64,000 nucleotides of DNA from positions 37,383-101,382 of the forward strand of contig JAZKGE010000041.1 in assembly GCA_040386075.1 (NCBI GenBank), written 5' to 3'. Positions 53,313-61,461 of this stretch are shown here, in pieces. The notes under the pieces were generated by a model. The model had not been told where the DNA came from. It saw only the letters and a list, made by a program, of their open reading frames with translations, and did not search any database. The DNA comes from UBA4416 sp040386075 (GTDB lineage Bacteria > Bacteroidota > Bacteroidia > B-17B0 > Aurantibacillaceae). Made by a program: the position numbers and the translations under genes. Each line of letters opens with the position of its first letter. Positions within the stretch are counted from its first letter, which is position 1.

Positions 53313-55022
53313 ATGATGAGACTTTTACAATTCAAAAAAACAGGCATTTTAGCAGGCGCATGTATTCTGTCGCTGGCTTTTGCAAATTCTTTTCAGGCAC
53401 AAAATTTAACTTGGGCAAAAAGTTTGGGAGGAGCTTCAAATGATTACATTGAAGCAATTACTGTAGATGCATCAGGTAATGTTTATACAACAGGCAAATT
53501 TGATGGTATAGCCGATCTTGATCCAGGGGTTAGCACATTTAGTTTAACTTCAACCGGTAGTTCAGATATTTTTGTAAGTAAACTAGACGTAAATGGAAAC
53601 TTTGTGTGGGCAAAACAAATTGGAGGATCCGGCAATGAATTTGCAAGAAGCATAAAGGTAGATGCTATTGGTAATGTGTATTTGGCCGGTAGTTTTGATG
53701 GCACAGTCGACTTTAACCCGGGGTCGGGAACATTCAATTTAACTTCCCCTAGTGGTTATGATGTTTTTGTAAGCAAATGGGATGCTAATGGTGATTTTGT
53801 ATGGGCAAAGCAAATGGGTGGAACCGGTAATCAGGTTGCTCCCGCTATGACCAATGATGCTGCAGGTAATATATATATAACAGGGTATTTTGGCGGCACG
53901 GCCGATTTTGATCCCGGGGTTGCGACTTTTACATTAACTGCAATAGGCGCGAATGACATATTTATTAGCAAATTAGATGCGAACGGAGATTTTGTATGGG
54001 CTAAAAACATGGGATCAGGAGCAAGTGCCAGTTTAAACGCAAATTGTATAACTACAGATGCTTCTGGTAACGTATGCATTGCAGGATATTTTGGAGGAAC
54101 CTTAGACTTTGATCCGAGTGCCGCAACATATACATTAATAGCGATGGGAGGCAGTACCGATATGTATGTTAGCAAATTAGATGCGAATGGTATTTTTATG
54201 TGGGCAAAACAAATAGGTGGTATGGGGAATGATGCACCTGAAGGTATTGCTATTGACGCTTCCGGGAATATTTACACTACCGGATCTTATGTAAGTACTT
54301 CCGATTTTGATCCGGGTGTTTCAACGTACACATTAACCCCATCAGGTGGCACCGATATTTTTGTAAGTAAATTAGATGCTTCAGGTAATTTTGTTTTCGC
54401 AAAAAGTATAGGAGCATCCGGTTATGAAGAAGTTTATGACATAACGTTGGACGCTTCTGGTAATATTTATACAACTGGGTACTTTGAGGGAACTGTAGAT
54501 TTTGATCCGGGTGTCGGGGCAACTTCTTTAGTGGCAATAGGCACTTCTGATATTTTCATCAATAAATTAGACGTCTCAGGTGATTTTGTTTGGGCTAAGA
54601 ATGTAGGAAATTCTACTGTATTCTCTTATGGTTATGCAACAACATCTGATGCAGTAGGAAATATTTACACTTCTGGTCTTTATAGCGGTACAACTGATTT
54701 TGATCCCAACGCTGGCATATTTAATTTGACAGCTCAAGGAAATAATGATGTGTTTATACTAAAATTAAATTCTTCAAATGTGGGCATCGCAGAATCATAT
54801 AAAAAAACTAATACAATACTTTATCCAAATCCCGCAAGCTCATTATTAACCATAAAAACAGATGAAGAAATTCAAACGTTATCTATCTATAATACTTTGG
54901 GGACATTAGTGCAAACTGAAACAGAACATACTTTTTCAGTAAAAGAATTATCTTCAGGAATTTATCTGTTACAGATCAAAACAGTAAGAGGAACTAAAAC
55001 AATTCGTTTTATAAAAGAATAA
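53313..55022 (+). CDS. Seven-bladed SBBP propeller surface protein with T9SS signal
   Basis: 569 residues (ATG 53313 or 53316). Signal peptide to FQAQ (~29). Seven SBBP units of ~65 residues: GNFVWAKQIGG...DASGNVYTTGKFDG...DFDPGVSTFSLT...SDIFVSKLD; seven copies fit a closed seven-bladed propeller. Type A sorting domain ILYPNPASSLLTIKT ... SSGIYLLQIKT ... RFIKE. Paralogue of the N-terminal third of the giant protein. DFDPG loops might bind Ca2+ (inference). Confidence 0.88.
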   Translation: MMRLLQFKKTGILAGACILSLAFANSFQAQNLTWAKSLGGASNDYIEAITVDASGNVYTTGKFDGIADLDPGVSTFSLTSTGSSDIFVSKLDVNGNFVWAKQIGGSGNEFARSIKVDAIGNVYLAGSFDGTVDFNPGSGTFNLTSPSGYDVFVSKWDANGDFVWAKQMGGTGNQVAPAMTNDAAGNIYITGYFGGTADFDPGVATFTLTAIGANDIFISKLDANGDFVWAKNMGSGASASLNANCITTDASGNVCIAGYFGGTLDFDPSAATYTLIAMGGSTDMYVSKLDANGIFMWAKQIGGMGNDAPEGIAIDASGNIYTTGSYVSTSDFDPGVSTYTLTPSGGTDIFVSKLDASGNFVFAKSIGASGYEEVYDITLDASGNIYTTGYFEGTVDFDPGVGATSLVAIGTSDIFINKLDVSGDFVWAKNVGNSTVFSYGYATTSDAVGNIYTSGLYSGTTDFDPNAGIFNLTAQGNNDVFILKLNSSNVGIAESYKKTNTILYPNPASSLLTIKTDEEIQTLSIYNTLGTLVQTETEHTFSVKELSSGIYLLQIKTVRGTKTIRFIKE

Positions 55023-55040
55023 TTTTTCATCTCCTACACA

Positions 55041-55086
55041 AAGAAGAAGCCTATCTGTCAACTGACGGATAGGCTTCTTCTTTTTT
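55041..55086 (+). terminator. Strong terminator ending the surface-protein array
   Basis: AAGAAGAAGCCTATC with GGATAGGCTTCTTCTT and inner TGTCA/TGAC pairing, then T6: the longest stem in the window. The reverse-strand CCCTGAA...TTCAGGG repeat (55108-55126) follows. Confidence 0.9.
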
Positions 55087-55100
55087 CTCAAATGAGTCAC

Positions 55101-55136
55101 TATGAGCCCCTGAATCAATTTCAGGGTGACGTTACC
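55101..55136 (-). repeat. CCCTGAA...TTCAGGGTGACGTT short hairpin repeat
   Basis: CCCTGAATCAATTTCAGGG followed by TGACGTTACC; the reverse complement matches 1190-1222 (AACGTCACCCTGAA...). Confidence 0.65.
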
Positions 55137-55143
55137 TTAAAGT

Positions 55144-56406
55144 TTACTCTTCAGTTTCTCCCCCCAATTCCAATAGTTTAATATCTCCAATGGCATTGCC
55201 GGCAATGCCCTTTACAGAGCCGTAAAAATTAGTGGTATTTAATAATACTTTCTCTAATTGTTTTTCACGTTCCTTCCAGATCTTTTGCATAGCATTCTTT
55301 TCCTTCACGATTCCCATTTGTAATTCCTGAAATCCCTCTACGATAGCTTCTATCTGTTGCCTGAATTCGGTTCCTGTTAAGTAAGAATATAACAGGCTCA
55401 TTTTATCGCCTTTATTTTCTTGGCTCGATTGAGCTGCGTGGATCTTAATTAAAGTGTCACGTAAAACAAATGATAATGATTTAATTTCTGTAAAGCTGCA
55501 AACCCACACACCATCCTTCATACCAAAACGCTCCATGTCTTTGGGCATTGTCTCGGTAACAATAACTGCAATGTCAGCCTGGGTGGCACGCATATCGTGT
55601 TTTAATTTATCTATCCAGTCGCCACCAAAAGCTTTGGTATTTTTACTTTCATAAATAATTTTACCACAAACCTGTCCTAATGGATTTCGTATAGTGTGGA
55701 TCGCATCAGCTCCCTTCACGCCCTTCCCCACTCCATCAATCGAATCAAAAGGAAAAATACTCCTTAACAATTCTTCCAATACTAATTCCTGAACTTCGCC
55801 CTGCATTTGCATGGAACCTTGTCCCTGCTTACGCACCATCTCTTCTGTCAATTTCTTCTGATCTTCCAGTTGCTTTTTCAATTCCATAAGCTGCAGCTGA
55901 TGATCTTTTTCTTTGATGGAATTTTTTTCGAGCTCCTGTTTTTTGATCTGTTCGGAAAGTAATTCTCTTTCGGCCTGCAATTTTTGCTGAAGCGTTAATT
56001 CAAACTGTGATTCTTTTTCCTTTAATTCTTTTTCCTTTAATAAGAATTGTAATTCTTTGGCCTGACTGTCTTTTAACTTCGTTTCTTTTTCTGTTAGTTC
56101 TTTATTAAGCATTTCCATCTGCATCTGCATTTCAGAAGCTGCTTTTTTAATCGCCTCCTGTTCAAGCACTGCCTTTTGATGTTTTACTTTTTCGGCGATG
56201 ATTTTTTCCTGGTTTTCAGCATCCATTTTAGCCTGTTCCAATAATTTAGTAACCTGGGCGCGCTCTGCTTCCAGTTTTTGTTTATCATCGTTATAAACTT
56301 TTAAATATTTATTGCGGATATCTGTTTCAATTTGCTGCGTTAATGCATTTCCAATAGGAAATTCGTGCTTGCAATTTGGACAGACAATATTCGATGGATT
56401 ACTCAT
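55144..56406 (-). CDS. DUF2130 protein with long coiled coil
   Basis: 420 residues. A short N-terminal zinc-ribbon-like CPNCKHEFPIG, a ~190-residue Glu/Lys/Gln-rich coiled coil, then the DUF2130 domain (EVQELVLEELLRSIFPFDSIDGVGKGVKGADAIHTI, YESKNTKAFGGDWIDKLKHDMR) with D...ESK spacing like a PD-(D/E)XK nuclease core. Cytoplasmic. Possible DNA-processing role is inferred; the family is uncharacterised. Confidence 0.88.
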   Translation of the reverse strand: MSNPSNIVCPNCKHEFPIGNALTQQIETDIRNKYLKVYNDDKQKLEAERAQVTKLLEQAKMDAENQEKIIAEKVKHQKAVLEQEAIKKAASEMQMQMEMLNKELTEKETKLKDSQAKELQFLLKEKELKEKESQFELTLQQKLQAERELLSEQIKKQELEKNSIKEKDHQLQLMELKKQLEDQKKLTEEMVRKQGQGSMQMQGEVQELVLEELLRSIFPFDSIDGVGKGVKGADAIHTIRNPLGQVCGKIIYESKNTKAFGGDWIDKLKHDMRATQADIAVIVTETMPKDMERFGMKDGVWVCSFTEIKSLSFVLRDTLIKIHAAQSSQENKGDKMSLLYSYLTGTEFRQQIEAIVEGFQELQMGIVKEKNAMQKIWKEREKQLEKVLLNTTNFYGSVKGIAGNAIGDIKLLELGGETEE

Positions 56407-56438
56407 TTGATTTATTGAAAATATGCCTAGGCAATGAT

Positions 56439-57134
56439 CTAAATTAATTCGTTCAGTTTTTTCGACAATACTTTCATGCCTTCTACTGCAGTAGCCTTAA
56501 TAATGGTTAAATTCTTAATGTAATCTAAATTAAAATCACCTGGATCAACCAAATATTTTGGAACATGCCCTTCAATCACATTAATTAAATTGGCGGCAGG
56601 ATACACATTTAAAGATGTACCAATGGTTATAAAAACATCCGCTTTTTCGGATAGTTCGGTTGCTTTATCCATTTCGGGAACCGCTTCTCCAAACCAAACA
56701 ATGTGTGGTCTGATCTGAGAACCTACTTCGCATTTATCTCCTGCTTTAATTTCCCAGTGCTTCAAAGGATACACCAATTCATGTTTGGCTGTACTTCGTC
56801 CTTTCATGATCTCACCGTGCAAATGCAGTACTTTTTTACTTCCTGCTCTTTCATGCAGATCGTCAATATTTTGCGTAATTACTTGTACATCAAAGTGTTT
56901 TTGCAGTTCGGCAACCAAAAAATGGGCCTCATTGGGCTTCGCTTCCATTACTTGTTTACGGCGTTGGTTATAAAAATTCAATACAAGGTTCTGATCTTTT
57001 TCCCAGGCATCAAAAGTTGCTACATCCTCAATTTTATACTCTTCCCACAGTCCGCCGGTATCCCTGAAAGTTTTAATGCCACTTTCGGCACTCATCCCGG
57101 CTCCGCTAAAAACAACTATCTTTTTTTTCTTCAT
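56439..57134 (-). CDS. NAD-dependent protein deacylase (sirtuin)
   Basis: 231 residues from the Met at 57134, just before KKKKIVVFSGAGMSAESG; the open frame reaches 57173 but adds residues unlike the family. GAGMSAESGIKTFRD, TQNIDDLHERAG, HLHGE (catalytic His) and HIVWFGE are present. FYNQRRKQV carries the Tyr and Arg associated with desuccinylase/class III activity. The four zinc-binding cysteines of most sirtuins are missing (only one Cys). Divergent from fsa. Confidence 0.92.
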   Translation of the reverse strand: MKKKKIVVFSGAGMSAESGIKTFRDTGGLWEEYKIEDVATFDAWEKDQNLVLNFYNQRRKQVMEAKPNEAHFLVAELQKHFDVQVITQNIDDLHERAGSKKVLHLHGEIMKGRSTAKHELVYPLKHWEIKAGDKCEVGSQIRPHIVWFGEAVPEMDKATELSEKADVFITIGTSLNVYPAANLINVIEGHVPKYLVDPGDFNLDYIKNLTIIKATAVEGMKVLSKKLNELI

Positions 57135-57173
57135 TACTGTGGCAAAAATAAACTTTAAACAAACTACAAACAA

Positions 57174-57209
57174 GTGTAAATTATAGTTTAGCTTATCCTA
57201 AATTTACAC
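57174..57209. promoter_or_regulatory. Inverted repeat GTGTAAATT...AATTTACAC between divergent genes
   Basis: 9-bp perfect arms (57174-57182 and 57201-57209) with 18 bp between them, placed between the sirtuin start (57134) and the fsa start (57227). Suits a dimeric regulator acting on one or both genes. Confidence 0.45.
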
Positions 57210-57226
57210 AAAAAAATAACCCACTT

Positions 57227-57874
57227 ATGAAATTTTTTATTGACACAGCAAATTTAGCGCAAATCAAAGAAGCTCAAGACCTTGGCGTTCTGGACGGAGT
57301 AACGACAAACCCATCCTTAATGGCCAAAGAAGGCATTAAAGGTCAGGATAATATCCTGAAACACTATGTAGATATATGCAATATTACAACTGGTGATGTA
57401 AGCGCCGAGGTAATCTCAACAGATTTTGAAGGTATGGTTAGAGAAGGCGAAATGCTGGCCGACCTGCACCCACGTATTGTAGTTAAGATCCCGATGATCA
57501 AAGAAGGTGTAAAAGCCATTAAATATTTTGCCGATAAAGGCATTAAAACTAATTGTACACTGGTATTTTCGGCAGGTCAAGCACTTTTAGCTGCAAAAGC
57601 GGGTGCAAGTTATGTATCTCCGTTTATTGGCCGTTTAGATGACATTAGCCAGGATGGAATGGACCTGATTGATGATATTCGTATTATTTATGATAACTAC
57701 GGTTATGAAACTGAGATCTTAGCGGCTTCAGTGCGTCATCCTTTACACATCATCCAATGTGCTAAGTTAGGAGCTGATGTTATTACTGCTCCATTAAGTG
57801 CTATTGCTGCTTTATTAAGTCATCCATTAACAGACAAAGGTTTAGCGCAGTTTTTAGCAGATGCTAAGAAATAA
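57227..57874 (+). CDS. Transaldolase/fructose-6-phosphate aldolase family protein
   Basis: 215 residues, the short TalC/FSA form. FFIDTANL, GVTTNPSL, the Schiff-base Lys87 (IVVKIPM), NCTLVFSAGQALLA, SPFIGRLDD and the C-terminal LAASVRHP are all present. Transfers or cleaves dihydroxyacetone units between sugar phosphates. In organisms without a long transaldolase this protein usually serves as the transaldolase. Confidence 0.94.
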   Translation: MKFFIDTANLAQIKEAQDLGVLDGVTTNPSLMAKEGIKGQDNILKHYVDICNITTGDVSAEVISTDFEGMVREGEMLADLHPRIVVKIPMIKEGVKAIKYFADKGIKTNCTLVFSAGQALLAAKAGASYVSPFIGRLDDISQDGMDLIDDIRIIYDNYGYETEILAASVRHPLHIIQCAKLGADVITAPLSAIAALLSHPLTDKGLAQFLADAKK

Positions 57875-58051
57875 ACAGTTATTCGAAACATATATTGTTT
57901 ATTTTTAGCCTTTAGTGGTTTTATATTAAATATTGGGATTTTTATTGGTTTTACAATAGCAGCATCCATAAAAAAAGAAAGAAGAACACTTTATTTGTAT
58001 ACAGCATTTTCAGCGCTTATATCTATAATAACACTTATTATAACAGGATAA
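57875..58051 (+). other. Start-less open frame encoding two hydrophobic helices
   Basis: Directly after the fsa stop, and in the same frame, an open frame of about 58 codons runs to TAATAA at 58049. It reads IYCLFLAFSGFILNIGIFIGF...KKERR...FSALISIITLIITG, convincing membrane helices with a positive loop, but has no ATG, GTG or TTG near its beginning. It may be the remnant of a small membrane-protein gene or use an ATT start. Confidence 0.35.
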
Positions 58052-58052
58052 T

Positions 58053-58082
58053 AAAGCCTCAACTACTTAAGTTGAGGCTTTT
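58053..58082 (+). terminator. Terminator downstream of fsa
   Basis: AAAGCCTCAACT...AGTTGAGGCTTT, 11-12-bp stem with a short loop, then TATTATTTT. Confidence 0.85.
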
Positions 58083-58125
58083 ATTATTTTAACCACATAG
58101 TTACATAGAGAACATAGGTTTACAA

Positions 58126-58665
58126 CTATTCTTTTTCCTCTTTGTTTTCCGATTCCGTTTTCTCATCAGATGTATCCTTTTTCTCTTTTATTTTAAATCC
58201 TTTGGGTATCTCATTATCCACCGTCTTTTTAGCTTCTTCACTTCCATCCTCTTTTTTCGATTCCTGTTCACCCTTTCCAACTGACTCTTTTACTTCACCG
58301 TCTTCCTTATCTGCCTGCTCTTTGTCAGTTTCTTCCGGTTTATCCTTTTCTTCAGTAGGTTTCTCTTCTGATTTCTCTTTTACGTCGGCACTTTCCTTCA
58401 CTGCAGGATCAGCTTTTTTTTCTGTTGCATCCCCAGTAGCTTTTAGGGGTTCCTTTACTTCTGTTTTCACCTCTACATCTACTTTGTCCTCAGCTTCTTT
58501 TTCAAGAACAATAGTGAGCATTAAAAAACCATTATCGGGATTGATGTGCTGATGTGTAGCTGCTATTTTCCAGCCCATTTTTAAATAAACATTCACCTCG
58601 GCCTCAGAGGCTGCTCTGTGGGTAACATCATGGATGTTATTGACTAATATTTTTACCTGTGTCAT
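58126..58665 (-). CDS. Small N-terminal domain with long Lys/Glu tail
   Basis: 179 residues from the ATG at 58665; the open frame reaches 58800 but that part is repeat F. Residues 1-60 form a small domain (VKILVNNIHDVTHRAASEAEVNVYLKMGWKIAATHQHIN...FLMLTIVLE); the rest is low-complexity, dominated by Lys and Glu with Asp and Ser (e.g. KEEKPTEEKDKPEETDKEQADKE cut here to its style), predicted disordered. No signal peptide. Function unknown. Confidence 0.65.
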   Translation of the reverse strand: MTQVKILVNNIHDVTHRAASEAEVNVYLKMGWKIAATHQHINPDNGFLMLTIVLEKEAEDKVDVEVKTEVKEPLKATGDATEKKADPAVKESADVKEKSEEKPTEEKDKPEETDKEQADKEDGEVKESVGKGEQESKKEDGSEEAKKTVDNEIPKGFKIKEKKDTSDEKTESENKEEKE

Positions 58666-58732
58666 AATACATATATTTAACAGATACATGCCAAATATAT
58701 GCCTAAAGGTTTTTAAGTTATTTCTTATAATT

Positions 58733-58882
58733 TGGGCGTGCCGGCGCAAAGTACTTCGGCTCCGCTCAGGAGCTGAGGCGCCGGCGGGCTGCCGCTCCAA
58801 TCTTTTGTGCCCTTACGCTGAAGTTTCGGCGCAAGCGTAAAGAGGCGGGCAAAAGGATTTCCGCTTGCATCCCTCACGCGAG
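58733..58882 (-). repeat. GC-rich two-hairpin intergenic repeat, copy F (longest)
   Basis: GGGCGTGCCGGCGC...GCGCCGGCGGGCT, then CTTTTG...CAAAAG with an additional inner stem TTACGC/GCGTAA, then GCTTGCATCCCTCACGCGAG. The first stem is 8 bp GCCGGCGC/GCGCCGGC. It lies 44 bp from the rsmG stop, in the opposite orientation relative to the gene end compared with copies B and C. Confidence 0.85.
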
Positions 58883-58926
58883 TGGGAAAATAAAAAGAAA
58901 AACGCAGACGCGTAAAACTGACAAAA

Positions 58927-59553
58927 TTAAAGCTTATAGTAAACGACCTTTTTGGTCTCAAAAAACTCTTCTTCGAAGTAATTCTTCAGATCATAGAAAA
59001 CAGCTTTATCATAATGTTTACCAAACTCTTCACGAAGATCGCCACCTTTAAGGTATAAGATACCGTTTGGCAGATCATTGAAATTGTCTTTCAGGATCTT
59101 TTTTGAGATCCAGTTATGGAACTCAGGAAATGCAGTTACTGCACGACTCACAATAAAGTGGTATTTGTCATTTATTTTTTCGGCACGCTCATGTTCGGCA
59201 GTCAGGTTTGCTAACCCAACACCGGCAGCCACTTCCGTTACCACTTTTATTTTTTTACCGATAGAATCTACCAAATGAAAAGTAGACTCAGGAAACAGGA
59301 TCGCTAAAGGAATTCCCGGAAATCCGCCGCCGCAACCAACATCCAGAATTTTAGTGCCGGGTTTAAACTCCATCACCTTGGCTATTCCTAAAGAATGTAG
59401 TACATGACGTTCGTATAATAGATCGCTGTCTTTCCGGGAAATGACATTAATCTGTGCGTTCCAATGCATGTAGAGATCATACAATTGCTCGAACTGCTTT
59501 TTCTGATGTTCTGTAATGTTGGGGAAATATTTTAGAATTATATCGGGCTTCAA
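58927..59553 (-). CDS. rsmG: 16S rRNA (guanine-527-N7) methyltransferase
   Basis: 208 residues, full length. Methylates G527 of 16S rRNA using S-adenosylmethionine. SAM site KILDVGCGGGFPGIPLAI, then HLVDSIGKKIKVV, and the FIVSRAVTAFPEF motif of RsmG. Last gene of the run glycosyltransferase - sigma factor - rsmG. Confidence 0.95.
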   Translation of the reverse strand: MKPDIILKYFPNITEHQKKQFEQLYDLYMHWNAQINVISRKDSDLLYERHVLHSLGIAKVMEFKPGTKILDVGCGGGFPGIPLAILFPESTFHLVDSIGKKIKVVTEVAAGVGLANLTAEHERAEKINDKYHFIVSRAVTAFPEFHNWISKKILKDNFNDLPNGILYLKGGDLREEFGKHYDKAVFYDLKNYFEEEFFETKKVVYYKL

Positions 59554-59567
59554 TTTTTTGGGTATAA

Positions 59568-59592
59568 GGTTCTCGACTTCGCTCGAACTGAC
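59568..59592 (-). repeat. CTTCGAGCGAAGTCGAG short repeat, second copy
   Basis: Reverse complement reads GTCAGTTCGAGCGAAGTCGAGAACC, closely matching 1142-1166. It sits in the 55-bp spacer between the sigma-factor and rsmG genes. Confidence 0.6.
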
Positions 59593-59608
59593 AAAACCTG
59601 TCTTGTTC

Positions 59609-60229
59609 TTACATTCTGTTTTCCTGGTTTTTTAGGATATTATATAAAAAGTCGCGTGCCCTGAATAACTGTGCTTTTACTGTTCCTACCGGCAGATCAA
59701 GCTTCACGGCTATCTCATCGTAGCTTAATTCTTCGTAGTAACGCATTTTCACTAATTCCTTGTAACGCGGTTTTAATTTATCAACGACATCACGAAGCAT
59801 TTCTACTTTTTGTTTTTTGATGATGTGTTCTTCAGGATCTAATGAAGGCGACTTGATATTTTTAGAGAATTCCTGCCCTTCATCGTTCTCCATTTTGGTA
59901 TCCAGAGATAAAGCAGAATTCTTTTTCTTGTTCCTTAAAAAGTCGATGGCATTATTACTGGCAATCTTAAATAACCATGTACTGAATGCATAGGTAGGTG
60001 TGTATTGTTCCAAACGTTTAAATGCACGGCCAAAGGCTTCAATTGTAAGATCCTCTGCATCATCTTTATTATTACACATGCGTAACATGGTAAAATAAAC
60101 CGATTCCCGATAACGGTGCAATAACTCGGCATAAGCTTTTTGATCGCCTTTATGCAAAGCTAATTGAATGAGTTTATAATCATAAACTGCCTTTGTTGTT
60201 AGTTTATCCGATGGGTCTAACTCTTCCAT
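59609..60229 (-). CDS. RNA polymerase sigma factor, ECF-like sigma-70 family
   Basis: 206 residues. Region 2 (~30-95; AYAELLHRYRESVYFTMLRMC, DAEDLTIEAFGRAFKRL, FSTWLFKIASNNAIDFLR) and region 4 (~145-200; LKPRYKELVKMRYYEELSYDEIAVKLDLPVGTVKAQLFRARD), no region 3 or 1. No anti-sigma gene is adjacent; its first codons overlap the glycosyltransferase end by 13 bp, implying coupled translation. This is a type often constitutively expressed in Bacteroidota. Regulon unknown. Confidence 0.9.
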   Translation of the reverse strand: MEELDPSDKLTTKAVYDYKLIQLALHKGDQKAYAELLHRYRESVYFTMLRMCNNKDDAEDLTIEAFGRAFKRLEQYTPTYAFSTWLFKIASNNAIDFLRNKKKNSALSLDTKMENDEGQEFSKNIKSPSLDPEEHIIKKQKVEMLRDVVDKLKPRYKELVKMRYYEELSYDEIAVKLDLPVGTVKAQLFRARDFLYNILKNQENRM

Positions 60230-61359
60230 TTATTTGGTTTATGAAACAATTTACTGATATGAAATATTGGATACACTATTAATAACACAATTTCGTAAAA
60301 AAATGATAAAGCCCACAAATCTTTTTCGTTTAATTTCTCTGATGCTTTTTTAAAGATAATCATTTGTATGCATATTTTCAAAACTAAACCAACCAAAGCT
60401 GCCAGCATGGTAGTTTTAAATAAAAAGAGGCTCAAAAACAGGAAAAGGAAAGCATATTGAGATAAATAACCCAGTGTGATCTTTGTTTTACTGCTTGAAT
60501 TATAGTGCGGCGCTGTGGTCAAATGTCTTTGTTTCTGACGTTTCCAATCGGTAAAATTAGTTTTTGCTAATGAATAAGTAATGGCATTATGAGATACGAC
60601 TACGTTGGTATTTTCTTTGGTACAAGCCTGGTTAATGAACAGATCATCGTCGCCGGAAGTTATATGATAATGCCTTGCAAACCCTTTTTCTTTGTAAAAC
60701 AGATCCTTTTTATAGGCCAGATTACGTCCAACACCCATATAAGCCTTTCCTTTGATGGCCGCCGACAAATAATTTACTGCAATTAAAAAGGTATCGAATC
60801 TGATCAGCTTATTTAAGAACCCGGCATTTTTTAAATAGGCGCCATAACCCAATACGATCTCTTTTTTATTAACAAAACCAGAACTCATGTCATTTAGCCA
60901 TTGATCATTTGCAGGAAAGCAATCGGCATCTGTAAACAACAGGTTATTGTATTTAGCTCCTTTTATACCAATTAAAACAGCGTATTTTTTACCGTGTTTG
61001 TAATAATCATCTTCTTTGATGGTTACCTTTTTAAGATTAGGAAAGATCTTTGCAAATTCATCAATTACATTCTCAGTACTGTCTATGGAACAATCGTTTA
61101 CAACAACTACTTCAAAATCAGGATAATCCTGGACTAAAATTTTCGGCAGAAATTCGGTAAGGTTATCATCCTCATTACGGGCACAAATAATAATAGAAAC
61201 AGGTTCATTGGTGAGGCTCTTTTCAAGCGAACCAGTCCTTAAACTACCTAAAGGCAGAACATTAACAATATAATGAATTAAAATGCCTAGCAACGACACA
61301 CAAAAAGCAACCAACAAGAGTTCATCGGCCCCTATTTCAACAAAATCAGGAAAATACAT
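60217..61359 (-). CDS. Family 2 glycosyltransferase, membrane-anchored
   Basis: 380 residues. N-terminal membrane helix (~14-37), GT-A domain with VSIIICARNEDDNL, VVVNDCSIDST, the DxD-type motif FTDADCFP, GDDDLFINQA and the QRHL motif near the end of the fold, then two or three C-terminal helices (FLFLFLSLFLFKTTMLAALVGL). Likely transfers a sugar at the inner face of the membrane. Acceptor unknown. Confidence 0.9.
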   Translation of the reverse strand: MYFPDFVEIGADELLLVAFCVSLLGILIHYIVNVLPLGSLRTGSLEKSLTNEPVSIIICARNEDDNLTEFLPKILVQDYPDFEVVVVNDCSIDSTENVIDEFAKIFPNLKKVTIKEDDYYKHGKKYAVLIGIKGAKYNNLLFTDADCFPANDQWLNDMSSGFVNKKEIVLGYGAYLKNAGFLNKLIRFDTFLIAVNYLSAAIKGKAYMGVGRNLAYKKDLFYKEKGFARHYHITSGDDDLFINQACTKENTNVVVSHNAITYSLAKTNFTDWKRQKQRHLTTAPHYNSSSKTKITLGYLSQYAFLFLFLSLFLFKTTMLAALVGLVLKICIQMIIFKKASEKLNEKDLWALSFFYEIVLLIVYPIFHISKLFHKPNKWKS

Positions 61360-61397
61360 ATAGCAAAAATACCATGCTTATGCCTTGATAAATCGGT

Positions 61398-61457
61398 TAT
61401 ATTTGCAACTATTAAACAAAGAAATTAACAATGGCGTTAGTCAAGGCGCAACTATAA
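61398..61457 (+). promoter_or_regulatory. -7 box TATATTTG and an 8-codon leader frame
   Basis: TATATTTG at 61398-61405 fits TAnnTTTG. Downstream, 61431-61457 is a tiny frame MALVKAQL ending in TAA four bases before the ATG of the phosphatase gene at 61462. It could couple or modulate translation, or be chance. Confidence 0.35.
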
Positions 61458-61461
61458 AACT

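Noticed and set aside
58666..58800. N-terminal extension of the Lys/Glu-tail protein
   Set aside because: Encoded by repeat F; the ATG at 58665 gives a sensible start.
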